Shown piece by piece: positions 54,517-64,000 of a DNA stretch of 64,000 nucleotides. A program made the position numbers and the translations under genes. The stretch spans positions 310,001 through 374,000 of the forward strand of contig NC_077224.1 in the NCBI RefSeq assembly GCF_024763615.1, read 5' to 3'. The stretch is from Phlebotomus papatasi (taxonomy: Eukaryota > Arthropoda > Insecta > Diptera > Psychodidae). Position 1 is the stretch's first letter. Every line of letters begins with the position of its first letter. The notes under the pieces were generated by a model. That model searched no databases. It saw nothing but the letters and a program-made list of their open reading frames with translations, and was not told where the DNA came from.

Positions 54517-54834
54517 CACACGGCTCTTCGTTATTCGGCACTTCGTTATCCGGGTGACAACTGCCAAACATTGGCGGTTGATGTATTCAAAATTATTTTT
54601 ACTAAACATGAACTTTCTCCAGTATGAATTAAAGTATTATTATTTTTGTATCGAAGTTTTTAATACATAATTGTGATAAAAAATGAAACATAAGCACACC
54701 ATGAAGAAAATTCTCTTGTTTTTTTGTCAGACAGAAAATAAATTCACACAGCACAAAATAGAAAAACCGTTGATCATTCAAAAAAACTAAATGTCATTTG
54801 TCCCCCAGTCAGGCGGATAACGAAGAGCCGTGTG
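54517..54834. mobile_element. TA-flanked MITE, CACACGGCTCTTCGTTAT ends
   Basis: A 318-bp element with ends CACACGGCTCTTCGTTAT and ATAACGAAGAGCCGTGTG, TA on both sides. The inner part has no frame of interest. Tc1/mariner-like by its TA target only. Confidence 0.8.
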
Positions 54835-55010
54835 TACCGTTTACTGGTTCTCAATCGATTTGAACCGACTCAAAAATCACTCAAAAGATCCTCCAAAATA
54901 CTTTTAAAAGTTATAGAATTAGTTTTCGGATAAAAATTAGTTGTCAGTTATAAATCAGTTCATTACCGATTCAGAAAAATTGAAATCGGTTAAGACCTAT
55001 CAAGAATTCC
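54835..55010. repeat. Dispersed GTTTACTGGTTCTCAA repeat, copy 1
   Basis: GTTTACTGGTTCTCAATCG and the following 150 bp (GATTTGAACCGACTC; TTTTCGGATAAAAATTAG; TTCATTACCGATT) align with 63030-63185. Contains short inverted pairs around GAACCG/CGGTT. Class unknown. Confidence 0.55.
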
Positions 55011-55507
55011 AAGATCTTTCTGACGAGCCTAAAACATAATATCATTGGCATGATAAATACGCTCTCTAAAGAATTTTTAAAATTTGATCTTGAAAAAATC
55101 GTTATTAGAAATCATTCAAAAACAAATCCAAAAGGGGCGGGATGGGGAAATTGAGGGGCTTGTTTATGGTCTCAGGTTTGACTTTTGTCTATCTGTGGAG
55201 TTCTAAGTTTGATTTTTTTACCAAATTCAATTTTCACTTCTCATTTGTACAGTGCCACAAAAATATAAATGAAAAATATTATTTTGACTCTACTAGCTGT
55301 CCAAGAAGCTGTATGGGAAAAATTTTCTATCACGTTAAACAAGAAATCTTATTTATATTGCATAAAAACATGTAGCATGTTTCTAATGCATATTGCGTTA
55401 GAAACATAAAATTGTAAAATATTTAATGCTTATAGGAATTTTTTTTAATCTTTTAAATTAAGAGAAACCAATCTACTGCAAATAAACTTTATTAGGAATG
55501 CTAGAAA

Positions 55508-55777
55508 CAGGGGGTTGACATTAGCTCTAAAAAATGCGACCAGTTTTAGTGTAAATTTTTCCCTGTTTTCTTACACATTTCACGAGATATCTCCAAAACT
55601 ACGTAGGTTGCCAATTTGGGGTCTTCGGTTGGCTATTCTATAATAAATTGGCTTTTATTTTGTATTTGTATTTTTTGATAATTCATTCTACAATGACAGA
55701 AAACAGCTAATAAACTCAAAAGTTTTTTCGGCACGCTAGAATCATATGGGAAACATAGAAAACGTCATGCCCTTGGT
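55508..55777 (+). mobile_element. 270-bp MITE with 6-bp duplication TAGAAA
   Basis: Second member of the family at 46946: collinear through ACACATTTCACGAGATATCT, ACGTAGGTTGCCAATTT and AGTTTTTTCGGC. The flanks carry TAGAAA on both sides (55502-55507 and 55778-55783). Its left terminus starts at CAGGGGG, one base short of the first copy. Confidence 0.8.
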
Positions 55778-55869
55778 TAGAAAGAGGAAAATATTGTGAT
55801 AAGAAGGCAATTAGTATGCAAAGAAAATTAGTTTACTTTTTTTTTGGGGTAAAGTTGCATTTAGTGAAA

Positions 55870-56215
55870 GGTGCGAATCCCACGCGGAATTGTCCACTTT
55901 AGCATTCGATCTTGTCAGTGGTTGCGCCTGCAGCAGCCTCCGTGGAGTGCGTCATGGTTAACTTGGCGTCCAGTTGGCACACGATTGAGTTCGGCACGTT
56001 GCATGGCCACTGGAAAAGACTTGAAAGTGACCTCATGTGACCCCTTCGCATCCCAAGAGAGCCAATGTGATCCACACGCGTTACGCTCTGAAAAACGCCG
56101 TTCTTCTTCTTGTCTAAATAGAGGCCACCTCAACTCATCGGCGCACTTTAATCTCCACTCATTCACCTCTTCCTCACCCAGACCTTCTCCATTGGCGCCC
56201 ACAAATTAAAAGAAA
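55870..56215. other. GC-rich island open on both strands
   Basis: About 340 bp markedly richer in GC than its surroundings, with a 112-codon plus frame and a 95-codon minus frame, neither recognisable. On the minus strand a plausible acceptor (TGAACTTACAG, exon from 56255) precedes it, so it may be the last exon or 3' UTR of the Hr78-like gene. It could also be a separate RNA or an element fragment. Confidence 0.35.
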
Positions 56216-56259
56216 AAAAACGACTCAAGAGACTGCCCATGTCAGCAACTCTCCGCTGT

Positions 56260-57259
56260 AAGTTCAGTCTCAACGGAAGAAACTTCTTACTTTTTTTTAA
56301 AATAATAATAATATATATAATTTATATTTCCTCTTGCTGATTTTTTTCCATCATTACAATCATATAAAAATAGCATTGTTTTTTTTTATAACTATTTTCA
56401 TTACAAAAAAAGAAATGAAACAGAAGAATATATTATTTTTCTTTGAAATCTTCAAATTAAAAGATGAAAATTCGTATTAGAATTTTCTTGCAACAATATT
56501 TTGTAAACAATTGCAAATGTTTCATTTTCTGTAATTTAGTTCTAAATTAGTTTTAATTTTTTGTTTAGGAAGAAACAAATATTTTATTTTCTCACTTTTC
56601 AATGTGTAATTTCTTTTTTTTTAATTTTAAAATTTGTTCTAAGCATAAAAAGGACAAAAATTTCTTCTCAAAAAGAACTATTGTTTTTTTTTCTAAGAAT
56701 TTTTATTCCTCTTCTAACATCTAATACTCAAATTTAATACTATTTTTAATCCTTTTCAACACTTTTCAAAAATCTTTTTTTTTATATAAAACTCTTTCTC
56801 TAAAAGATTATGTAAAAAAACATGAAAATTTTGCATCTCAAAGGCACATTTAACAGACACCTTTTTATTTTGTTACTTTGTCGTATCATTTAAAAAGAAA
56901 ACCATTTTCAACTCATTTTTGAAAGAAGAAAAAATAATTGCTTTTACAAAACAAATTAAGTTAATTTTGATTAAAGGTTTTTTTTCTTTAAAAAAAAAAA
57001 TTATATTAAGAAATATATTTTATCGATAATATTTTCTCACTTTTTTCCTCTCTCTGTCTCTTTTAAAATAGCATTTTATTAATAATATACTTATTAAAAT
57101 ATGTTGTAAATGTAAAAATAAGACAATTTCAACAATCAAGTTGTTTCGGATTTAATCTGCATTTGGGCATCCACGATGAACACGAGATGGGGAGAAAAAA
57201 AAGAGAAATATTTTGTGAAAATCAATATACAAAAAGAAAACAACAATAGAAAAGATAAA
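56260..57259. other. T- and A-rich non-coding stretch
   Basis: Low-complexity T/A runs downstream of the Hr78 LBD exon. Probably intron or 3' UTR; nothing else seen. Confidence 0.45.
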
Positions 57260-57337
57260 TTAAACAAAAGAAAAATCAAAAAAAAATAAAGACAATATAA
57301 ATAGAAGTAAAAAAATGATACGAACCCCACTGGCTAC

Positions 57338-60300
57338 CCCCAATTTTAAAATATAGGGGATAACATTGTCAATTTGCACTTGCCCAATTAGATTGGCGAA
57401 AAACAGGTCCTCCATTGTATTTGCATTGAACGTCCTTAAAGCGGGTAATTTGAGCAACAATTTGGCGAAACGATCCGACTGAGACGGATGGTGACTTTGG
57501 TCGATGTGGACACGCAAGCAACGACAGGCGATATCCTGAATTCCCTCCAGAGACGTTGAATGACGCATTGGTTCCCGGCGGATGTTATCTAAAAGCAAAG
57601 ATAGATTTAATCGCCGGAAAAAGAGATTTCAATGATAAAATCAGGAAGAACGCGTCTTAATTATCATCATAAGGGGTAAACATGAAAGGATACTCCCTTT
57701 CTAAATGTAACACGATTTAAAAGCAATTCAAGAATGATACCAAAGGGCAAGATTACTGGTTAATCCTTCCAAAAACGTACTTAAACGTACTTACAAGAAG
57801 CCACAAGGTAAATATCGATGATATCCTTCTAAAAGGAACTATTATCAGTATTAAACAGGAAGTTAAGTATCTAGGATTTATGCTTAATACTGAATTGACC
57901 TGGAACTGACATTTTACATATATCAAGAAGGGCACCAAAGCCCATTGGACATGTTGTCAAATGACTGGTCCAAAATGGAGCCTGATACACCGAATCTGCA
58001 ATCTTGCCCGCCTTCGGTAACGGAAACAATCCTTACTATAAAACCTCGCCTTTTTTTGAAAAGAACTCCAACCTAACATGGACTGTAGATGACCAGGATC
58101 AAAGCCCTTAACCCTTTAACGACGAGATAGTTTTCGCGGACCGAAAATCAGCAATAAAAATGAAACCGATATACAAAATCAGTTAAAGGTCTTACATTTA
58201 GCCTTAGAAAATCCAACAGAGTCTGATTCGGTATATTTTTTACATCTATCAGTGATAGGAACAAAAATAGCCCAAAATTTTAAATAATTTTTCTAACAAT
58301 ACCAATGAATGATAATTTTCACTTTAATGAAAAATATTATGTTTGAGTATTGTAGTTTTTTTCCAAAACGGTTTCGCATAAAAAAAAATTGGAAGCATAA
58401 AAAATAATTAAAATTAATTTTCATTATGACAATTTAAAAATTCGTAATTTTTAAGCTTAAAAAATTATTATTTAGCAAATAGCTGGAGACTTGCAAGAAA
58501 TATCCTAGATTCCTTCAACCTTCTACTTTGCAATTACGTATTAACATAAGAAAAAAATAACTTTAGGTAGTCAGGAAAAATTATTTTCTTTATGGGACAC
58601 CGGCGTTCCAATCGTCCTTAAAGGGTTAAAACAGGTAACCTAACAGTGCACCTGCAAGTTCAAATACCAAAACGCCAATGGAAATCCCCACTTCCAGTAG
58701 AAATGCAATTGCATTATCTTCTTATCGAAAAACCATTAATCGTAATTAATCGGTGATCATGTTACGAAGAATGTTTGTGAAAAAAGTACAAACTTTTACG
58801 AACATGTTTGTGAGTTATACGATTCACGAGAATTTTGCAACTCCCCCATAGGAATTCACAAACATTTTCGAACATTTTGCAAAATATTTTTTTCTGAGTA
58901 CACCGAGAAAAATTTGGATGGTATTTTCTACAAATCGTGTCTTTAAATTCTACTGCTTCAAAAGATAGTAGAAAATACCATCCTCCATAGATACTTTCCT
59001 TTAGAATCTAACATCTTGACATTTTAAAATTTACTATCCTATGGATAGTAAATTCTAACAGCCGGATGGTAAAATCTACTATCCTCCTTTAGATTTTACA
59101 TTGACCTCTCTTAGATTCTAATATCCGGGAAGTAAATTTTACTGGCCGCATATTTGATGTTAAAATTTAACTAGAAGACAGTAAATTTTAACGGAGGATA
59201 GTAATTTGGATTGAAATTACTATCCAAGCCAATAAAATTTGCCATCCTACTGTTAGAGTGTTATTTTGGAATATCGTGGGTGCCGATGCAACGGTTCCCG
59301 ATATGCTTTGAATACATTATAGCAATTCGTGGCGCAGCTGGAAGATGCTGGACTGTCATCACAAAGGTCGCGTGTTCAAATCTCGGCTGAGTCGTCAATG
59401 TTGGAAAAAGATTTTCACGCATCAAAATGGCTTGAAATACAGAGAATGTCATCCAGGAAGGGCCCCAAGCCCTCAAACAATGGCCAAAAATCAATGAAAA
59501 TAAGGAAAAATAAATTTTTCCGACATTTTTCATTCTAATATCCGGCTAGTAAAATTTACTACCCTGCCAGTAAAATTTACCATCCGGATAGTAAAATCTA
59601 ATATCCGGGGATATTAGAATTTACCATCCGGCTATTAGAATTTACTATCCATGCAATAGATTCTACAATTTTTGACAGTCCAATTTAATATCGCGTTTGC
59701 TGGGTGACTTTTTTACTATCCGGCCATTAGAATTTTGTATGGAGGATGGTAAATTTTACCATCCACATTTTTCTCGGTGTAGGACAATTTCAGGCAACAC
59801 ATATTTTTGGTAACCCTTCAGAAGCTTCAAGAGCGTTGCAAATCATTTAACTCTTTCGTCTCCTTTGGGACTCTGGGTACCCATGGAAAAAAGAATTTTT
59901 TTGGACTATTTAGAATCGATAAAAATCCGATTCTTGTGGATGATTACAAACTATAAGGATGTCCAAATCTAGGATATTTTTTGCAGGATCCCAATTAACT
60001 CCTGAGCTAAGATATTCTTGGTCAAAAATCGTGAATTTTCGATTTTCTGCTTCCTTGCAGATATCCTGATTTTTTTTGATATTTCTAGACCAGAATAAGG
60101 AAAAACCTCTCGGGGTCAATAAGTATGATAACTAACAATTACAGATAACATAAATAAGAAAAACAATTTTTTCTTAAATTTTCAAAAAACTTGTTCAAAC
60201 TTTATGGGTACTCTCGTCCCCAAAAATCTAAAGGTCAAAAGTACGGTTATCCCGCCAATGCCCGCCATTTGCTTTCTGACACCAACCTTGTAACAAAATT

Positions 60301-61734
60301 CCAAGCGGGAGTGACATTTTTGTCAATATGGGCGATAATTTTGACATTTGGCATCGCGGGAGAATGCTTTCAGGGAAGTTTTTCCTATTCTTCCTGATTT
60401 TGGTGAATTCTGATTGCCCAGGAAGTGTCTTTTATGCTTTTGAGAAAGCTTAATGCGTCTACAATAACATCATGTTGAAAGAAATGTGTTTTAAAGTTTA
60501 TTGTGTAAAATATTTTGAGGAGTCTGTTGGCAAACAGGAATTTGGTGTCTTCTTGACCACTTCCTGGACATACCACAAGATACTTGTCAATAATTCTTCT
60601 TGTTTTAGTGATCAACATTGTAAAGGAGTCATTTGACACGCAAAAATAATTCACAAAATTGATATTATTGGCTTTTGGAAAATTGAAGTTTGTCTCCTTT
60701 TCGTTCTTTTGGGGACGAGAGTACCCATGAGTTTTCCAATTTCCCAGAGGCGGAGAAAATTCTTTCTCTACAAAAGTATCATATTTGACCACTAAGACTT
60801 ACAATAAAGTGAGTTTTACTGAAATTCGTTCGCTGGTTATGTTGTGGTCCGGAAAGAGTTAATCACTCTCCCAGAGTTGGTTGGCAACGATTCACCAATT
60901 TGTTAAAAATGCAAGAAGGGACTCACCTGTGCTGAAAAGCAGTAGAAGTCGAAGTACTGCAAATTCATAGTCATCCACACCGATTCGCTGAATGTTTTGT
61001 ACAAAATCACACAGTCTTGAAATATTGTCGGCCATCAGCTTGATGCGTGCCGCAGTGAGTTTCTCCTGAACCACAGCCGCCTTGAAGCAATTGACCAGGG
61101 ATGTGACTATGGTGGAGAAGGCGAGTTGTGGTGCTGATTGTGCCAAACCCAGCACAAACAGCTCTGTCCAGCACGAACGGAGTATCTGCACCTGGCAGTC
61201 GTCAGGCAGGGACCGGAAGACGGGCAACTTACTCACCCATATCACTGACGAGAACAGCAGCCGCGATCCCGTCTCGCAGGTATAGTGTAGATTTAAGTAC
61301 GCCGGCACCACATTGGGTATCTGCAGGGAAAATGGGACACAGGGCTCAGGGATGAGTGGATCCAGGTCACTGGGATCGATACTGATGGCCGTAGTGGCTG
61401 TTGGTGATGAACTCCCATCGCCACTTGGGCTACTGTTATCCGTAGACGCCGGTGTACCTCCGGACGGTTCGTGCTTCGTGAAATCTCGCGCACCATTGGC
61501 ATTCATCTCAAATGGGAGGTTCGTGATGAGCTCTAGTGACTCGGCAATTGTGTGCTTATTGATAGCGGCCTGGAGAAAATCAGCTGAACTGGTGGCAGTT
61601 AGGCTCGAAAGTGTGTTGATTGCCGTTGTGAAGATACTATTTGGTGGATTGTTATCATTGGATGCCTCATCATCTTGTTGCAATCCACTTGTGGATGGGG
61701 TCGAAATAGGATGATTTGGGAAGACACCACTCTG
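57338..61734 (-). CDS. Hr78: Nuclear receptor, TR2/TR4 (Hr78) class, ligand-binding domain
   Basis: Two exons: 61734-60927 (acceptor TTTTGCAG, donor GTGAGT) and 57588 to about 57338, phase matched, about 350 residues. A Ser/Thr/Pro-rich hinge (STPSTSG; SGGTPASTDNSSPSGDGSS) precedes the LBD. LBD marks: YLNLHYTCETGSRLLFSS, ELFVLGLAQSAPQLAFSTI, VDDYEFAVLRLLLLFST, then RFAKLLLKLPALRTFN, EDLFFANLIGQVQIDNVIPY and ILKL, the helix-12 region. This pattern fits vertebrate TR2/TR4 and insect Hr78 better than tailless or seven-up. Such receptors bind DNA and repress or activate genes in the nucleus; Hr78 works in the ecdysone response of flies. The C4 zinc-finger exons are not in the window. The end is uncertain: reading through gives a Phe/Leu-rich tail to a stop at 57260; splicing at GGGGTAGCC to an exon near 56255 is possible. 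Confidence 0.85.
58911..59779. mobile_element. TA-flanked element, CACCGAGAAAAAT ends, internal repeats
   Basis: Ends CACCGAGAAAAATTTGGATG and CATCCACATTTTTCTCGGTG, TA on both sides, 869 bp. The interior is mostly imperfect units of about 25-40 bp around ATAGTAAAATCTACTATCC in both orientations (for example 59030-59200 and 59535-59660), interrupted by the SINE-like insert. No transposase. Confidence 0.75.
59322..59535 (+). mobile_element. tRNA-derived SINE-like insert
   Basis: Begins with an A box TGGCGCAGCTGG and, 42 bp on, a B box GTGTTCAAATCTC, the internal RNA polymerase III promoter layout. The anticodon arm does not pair, so it is not a working tRNA. About 140 bp of unrelated body follows, ending AT-rich (AAAATAAGGAAAAATAAATT). 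It interrupts the repeat array of the surrounding element. Confidence 0.55.
59847..60862 (-). mobile_element. Long (1,016-bp) TTAA-flanked element
   Basis: Starts TTAACTCTTTCGTCTCCTTT and ends GGTCCGGAAAGAGTTAA, the same ends as the 245-250 bp copies at 17120, 45652 and 54091. Inside is a second inverted pair: GGGTACTCTCGTCCCCAAAA (about 60207) and TTTTGGGGACGAGAGTACCC (about 60706). These resemble the outer subterminal GGGACTCTGGGTACCC, so a related element is nested within. A minus-strand frame of 135 codons (60385-60792, with FLFANRLLKIFYTINF) has no transposase motif I can name. Confidence 0.75.
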
Positions 61735-63029
61735 CTGCAAAACTAATACCATCCAAAAATAGCACAAAAAAGCAAAAGTTTTCAATTAATCATTCAGTCT
61801 TCAGTCAAGGATTCGACAAATTTCTTTCTCCTAGCACCTATCAAATGTTTAATTTATGTATTTTTTGCTAAATCAAGTATAATTAAGGCTTTATAGGGCT
61901 TGCGAACTAAAAAGAGCTCCAAGGGAATATCACACTATTAAATGAGGAACAGAGAAGTAGTGTTATTCTTCCTGAGTAATTTTCAATATATCTAATAAAA
62001 AAAATCTGAGAAATTTTCAAAAAATTATAATACTGATTTTTTTCGCCAAGAGTCGAGATAAGGAACCGTGGCCAAAATTATTTTTGGGTGAACTTTGTTC
62101 GGGAAGCCCAATATTGACACTGTCTGCAATTAGCTTTCTTGAACGAAATCACAAATTTTTGATGAGTATTACTCCAAATTTATAGAGACCTTGAAAAAAA
62201 ACTAATAATAATAATTAAAATTCTTTAATTGTTTACGAAAATATACTAAAAATTTCATATAATTCGGTCGAAAATTTCAGAAAATATAGCTTGAATGCTG
62301 TACTGGCTGTTTTTTTTATATTCTTAAGAGCTTGAAAATAATTTTTTTATTATAACTGAAAAAAAAGTCGAGATATGTTAGTTTTTTAGTGTTATTCGCA
62401 AATATTTTGCGGAAGGAATAAAGGAATATGTTGGAAAATATGACAAGAAAATTACAGAATTTAAGACCCCTTTCATCAACTTAAACATAAAATAATGAAC
62501 ATTTTAAAGTATCTTTTAAAATATTTTTCTTAAAGATGTCAAAGCAAAAATATCGATTTTAACTAACGTTTTTTCCAAATTTCATAAATTAGTGAGTGTT
62601 TTCACAATATTTTGGATACGCTTAACACGAATCCCTTATTCACTGTAGAATTTTCCGAAGAGTTTTTCATTCAAATTTGTTTTTGCATTTTTCTTTTCCA
62701 AACCAGTAGCCAAGAGCCTTTTATTGCCAAAAAGAGCTTTTGGAAAATAATTTCAAATGAACATTCCTTATTAAGGATAAACAAATTACATACATTCTAT
62801 ATATGTAATCTTAAAATTGCAAAAATTAAATTACGACAAATGCTTATTCAACTAACAATATTTCATTTCTAATAAGACCTTGTTATAGGAGCTGATTGCG
62901 GAAACACCACAAATTAACCCATGCTTTCCAAAAATTAACTTAAAAGGAGTGGCAAAGCGTCCCAGACTTTACGGAATGCTCAAACTCGTGAAGTAGATGC
63001 TATACCTCAATAGTTCTTTCGCATCATTA
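61735..63029. other. Upstream intron of Hr78, no exon found
   Basis: I looked for a C4 zinc-finger exon (CxVCGD... CEGCKGFF pattern) on the minus strand and found none. AT-rich sequence only. An 86-codon plus frame at 62612-62872 is featureless. Confidence 0.5.
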
Positions 63030-63185
63030 ATCGTTTACTGGTTCTCAACCGATTTTAACCGGTTCATAAATTACTCAAAAAGATCGCCTGAAATACCTTA
63101 GGAGTGATAAGATTGATTTTCGGATTAAAATCAGTTACCGGATATAAACAGGTTCATTACTCAAGTCTCTATCTCTAACCGTTTG
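63030..63185. repeat. Dispersed GTTTACTGGTTCTCAA repeat, copy 2
   Basis: Aligns with 54835-55010 at moderate identity (GATTTTAACCGGTTC; ATTTTCGGATTAAAATCAG). Class and boundaries unknown. Confidence 0.5.
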
Positions 63186-64000
63186 GGTTCTAGGCTTGAT
63201 AACGTGATAAATGCTTGATAAATTCTACCGAAGTATAATGGCCCCTTATAGGGGGTAAGTAGTGGAAATATATAACTCAAAATCAAGGGGACACTTTAAG
63301 AACTCGTGTCAGGACCTATTGACACCCTACTCTGTACCATTTGGAATTTTGAACACCTATCCTTATCGGAAAACGTACACGGTAAAAACTTTTCGACACT
63401 GACCAAAATATTGGAACAAGTTTTCCTTGGAACAAATATTTTTGGAATCGATTTGCACCTAGAAAAGATATTTTTTTGTTCCAGAAAGTTTTCTTTATAG
63501 TTTTGTTATGAAATGCAGTTACAATTTTGTTAGAGTTTTCTTTTGGAACCGTTTTGATACGGTGGAATGTCTACAAATTTGAGTTGATTTCGTTTTATAC
63601 AATTTTGTACCAACAATTTTGGAACTATTTTAAATTTAACGTCAATGAATAAGTTGTATGAGTTCATTTAAATCCAGAATGGAATTAGAGAATGCAAAAT
63701 CTAATGACTTCCTAAGGTTAATTTCCAGATACAATAAATTTAAATTTGACGCCTTAATGATATTAAAAATTGACAACACATGGTGTAGAAAGTGTTTTTC
63801 ATCTCATAAATAAAATCCCGGAAGATGTATCTCAGAAAACGGAAGATTGTGGCTTTAATGGCCAGTGAAAGCATCCTCATTTGATATGTTAATTGATGAA
63901 TGTTAGAACTCAGTCAGTTTAACTGAGATAAAAGAGTCGTACATGATCAAAGAGTAAGATGTTGAAGAATGAAGTGCAATCTTCCTGAACGCAGTGGCCA
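63186..64000. other. Right edge, no gene recognised
   Basis: AT-rich; short frames without features. Presumably intron of the Hr78-like gene. Confidence 0.4.

Larger units (their letters stand above)
57589..60926. other. Hr78 intron filled with elements
   Basis: Contains an element with CACCGAG ends (58911-59779) carrying a SINE-like insert, and the 1-kb TTAA element (59847-60862). A repeat resembling 28.79-28.86 kb lies at about 58765-58900 (ACGAACATGTTTGTGA). 57.7-58.7 kb is unassigned. Confidence 0.6.

Noticed and set aside
54406..54670. Overlapping 73- and 86-codon plus-strand frames
   Set aside because: They run across the end of one MITE and into another; composite of non-coding element ends.
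55871..56209. 112-codon plus-strand gene
   Set aside because: No recognisable motif; equally open on the minus strand; better explained as a GC-rich exon/UTR or fragment.
59322..59400. Functional tRNA gene
   Set aside because: A and B boxes are present but the anticodon and T stems do not pair; followed by a SINE-like body.
60385..60792. piggyBac transposase in the long TTAA element
   Set aside because: The 135-codon frame shows no catalytic Asp motif or Cys-rich end that I can identify; the TTAA target alone does not prove it.
61735..61785. Apparent signal peptide (MKTFAFLCYFWMVLV) at the start of the receptor frame
   Set aside because: It is translated intron: a TTTTGCAG acceptor at 61735-61742 begins the exon, and a nuclear receptor LBD needs upstream zinc-finger exons.

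Overview
This window is AT-rich, intron-heavy eukaryotic DNA from an insect, most likely a fly. Evidence for that: GT-AG introns, a Utx demethylase with a glutamine-rich linker, an Hr78-type nuclear receptor, a clavesin-like CRAL-TRIO protein, and a very dense load of short inverted-repeat transposons. The species cannot be fixed from sequence alone; a nematoceran dipteran is my guess. No bacterial-style operon, CRISPR array or defence system is present.

Layout. 1-11,689: no exon found; upstream intron or intergenic DNA with several MITEs and diverged retroposon pieces. 11,690-27,297 (+): nine exons of Utx (KDM6A-type H3K27 demethylase) covering the later TPRs, a Gln-rich linker, the JmjC domain and the Zn-binding end; the N-terminal exons lie outside or were not found. 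27,298-33,300: A-rich 3' flank and degenerate minisatellites. About 33,360-34,032 (+): promoter-like DNA and a possible short first coding exon. 36,794-41,716 (-, perhaps to 42,167): a charged, probably disordered protein that I do not recognise. 44,646-52,518 (-): a complete seven-exon, 304-residue CRAL-TRIO lipid-transfer protein. About 57,338-61,734 (-): two exons with the ligand-binding domain of an Hr78/TR2-TR4-class nuclear receptor; its zinc-finger exons lie beyond the right edge.

The genes look like independent neighbours: a histone demethylase, a lipid-binding protein, a ligand-type transcription factor and an unknown. Nothing shows a shared pathway.

The most informative content is the transposon record. 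Two copies of one element in Utx introns, one with two other elements nested in it and one without, give empty-site comparisons. These show that one family inserts at TTAA and that the other is TA-flanked. A second TTAA empty site occurs at 54 kb. Other elements have clean 8-bp (hAT-like), 6-bp or TA duplications. A decayed Tc1/mariner-type transposase C-terminus lies on the minus strand at 24.7-25.0 kb. I do not see a wholly new biological system; the candidates for novelty are the TTAA family, the 6-bp-duplication family, the foldback array of 15-bp repeats, the 147-bp tandem array and the unrecognised gene.
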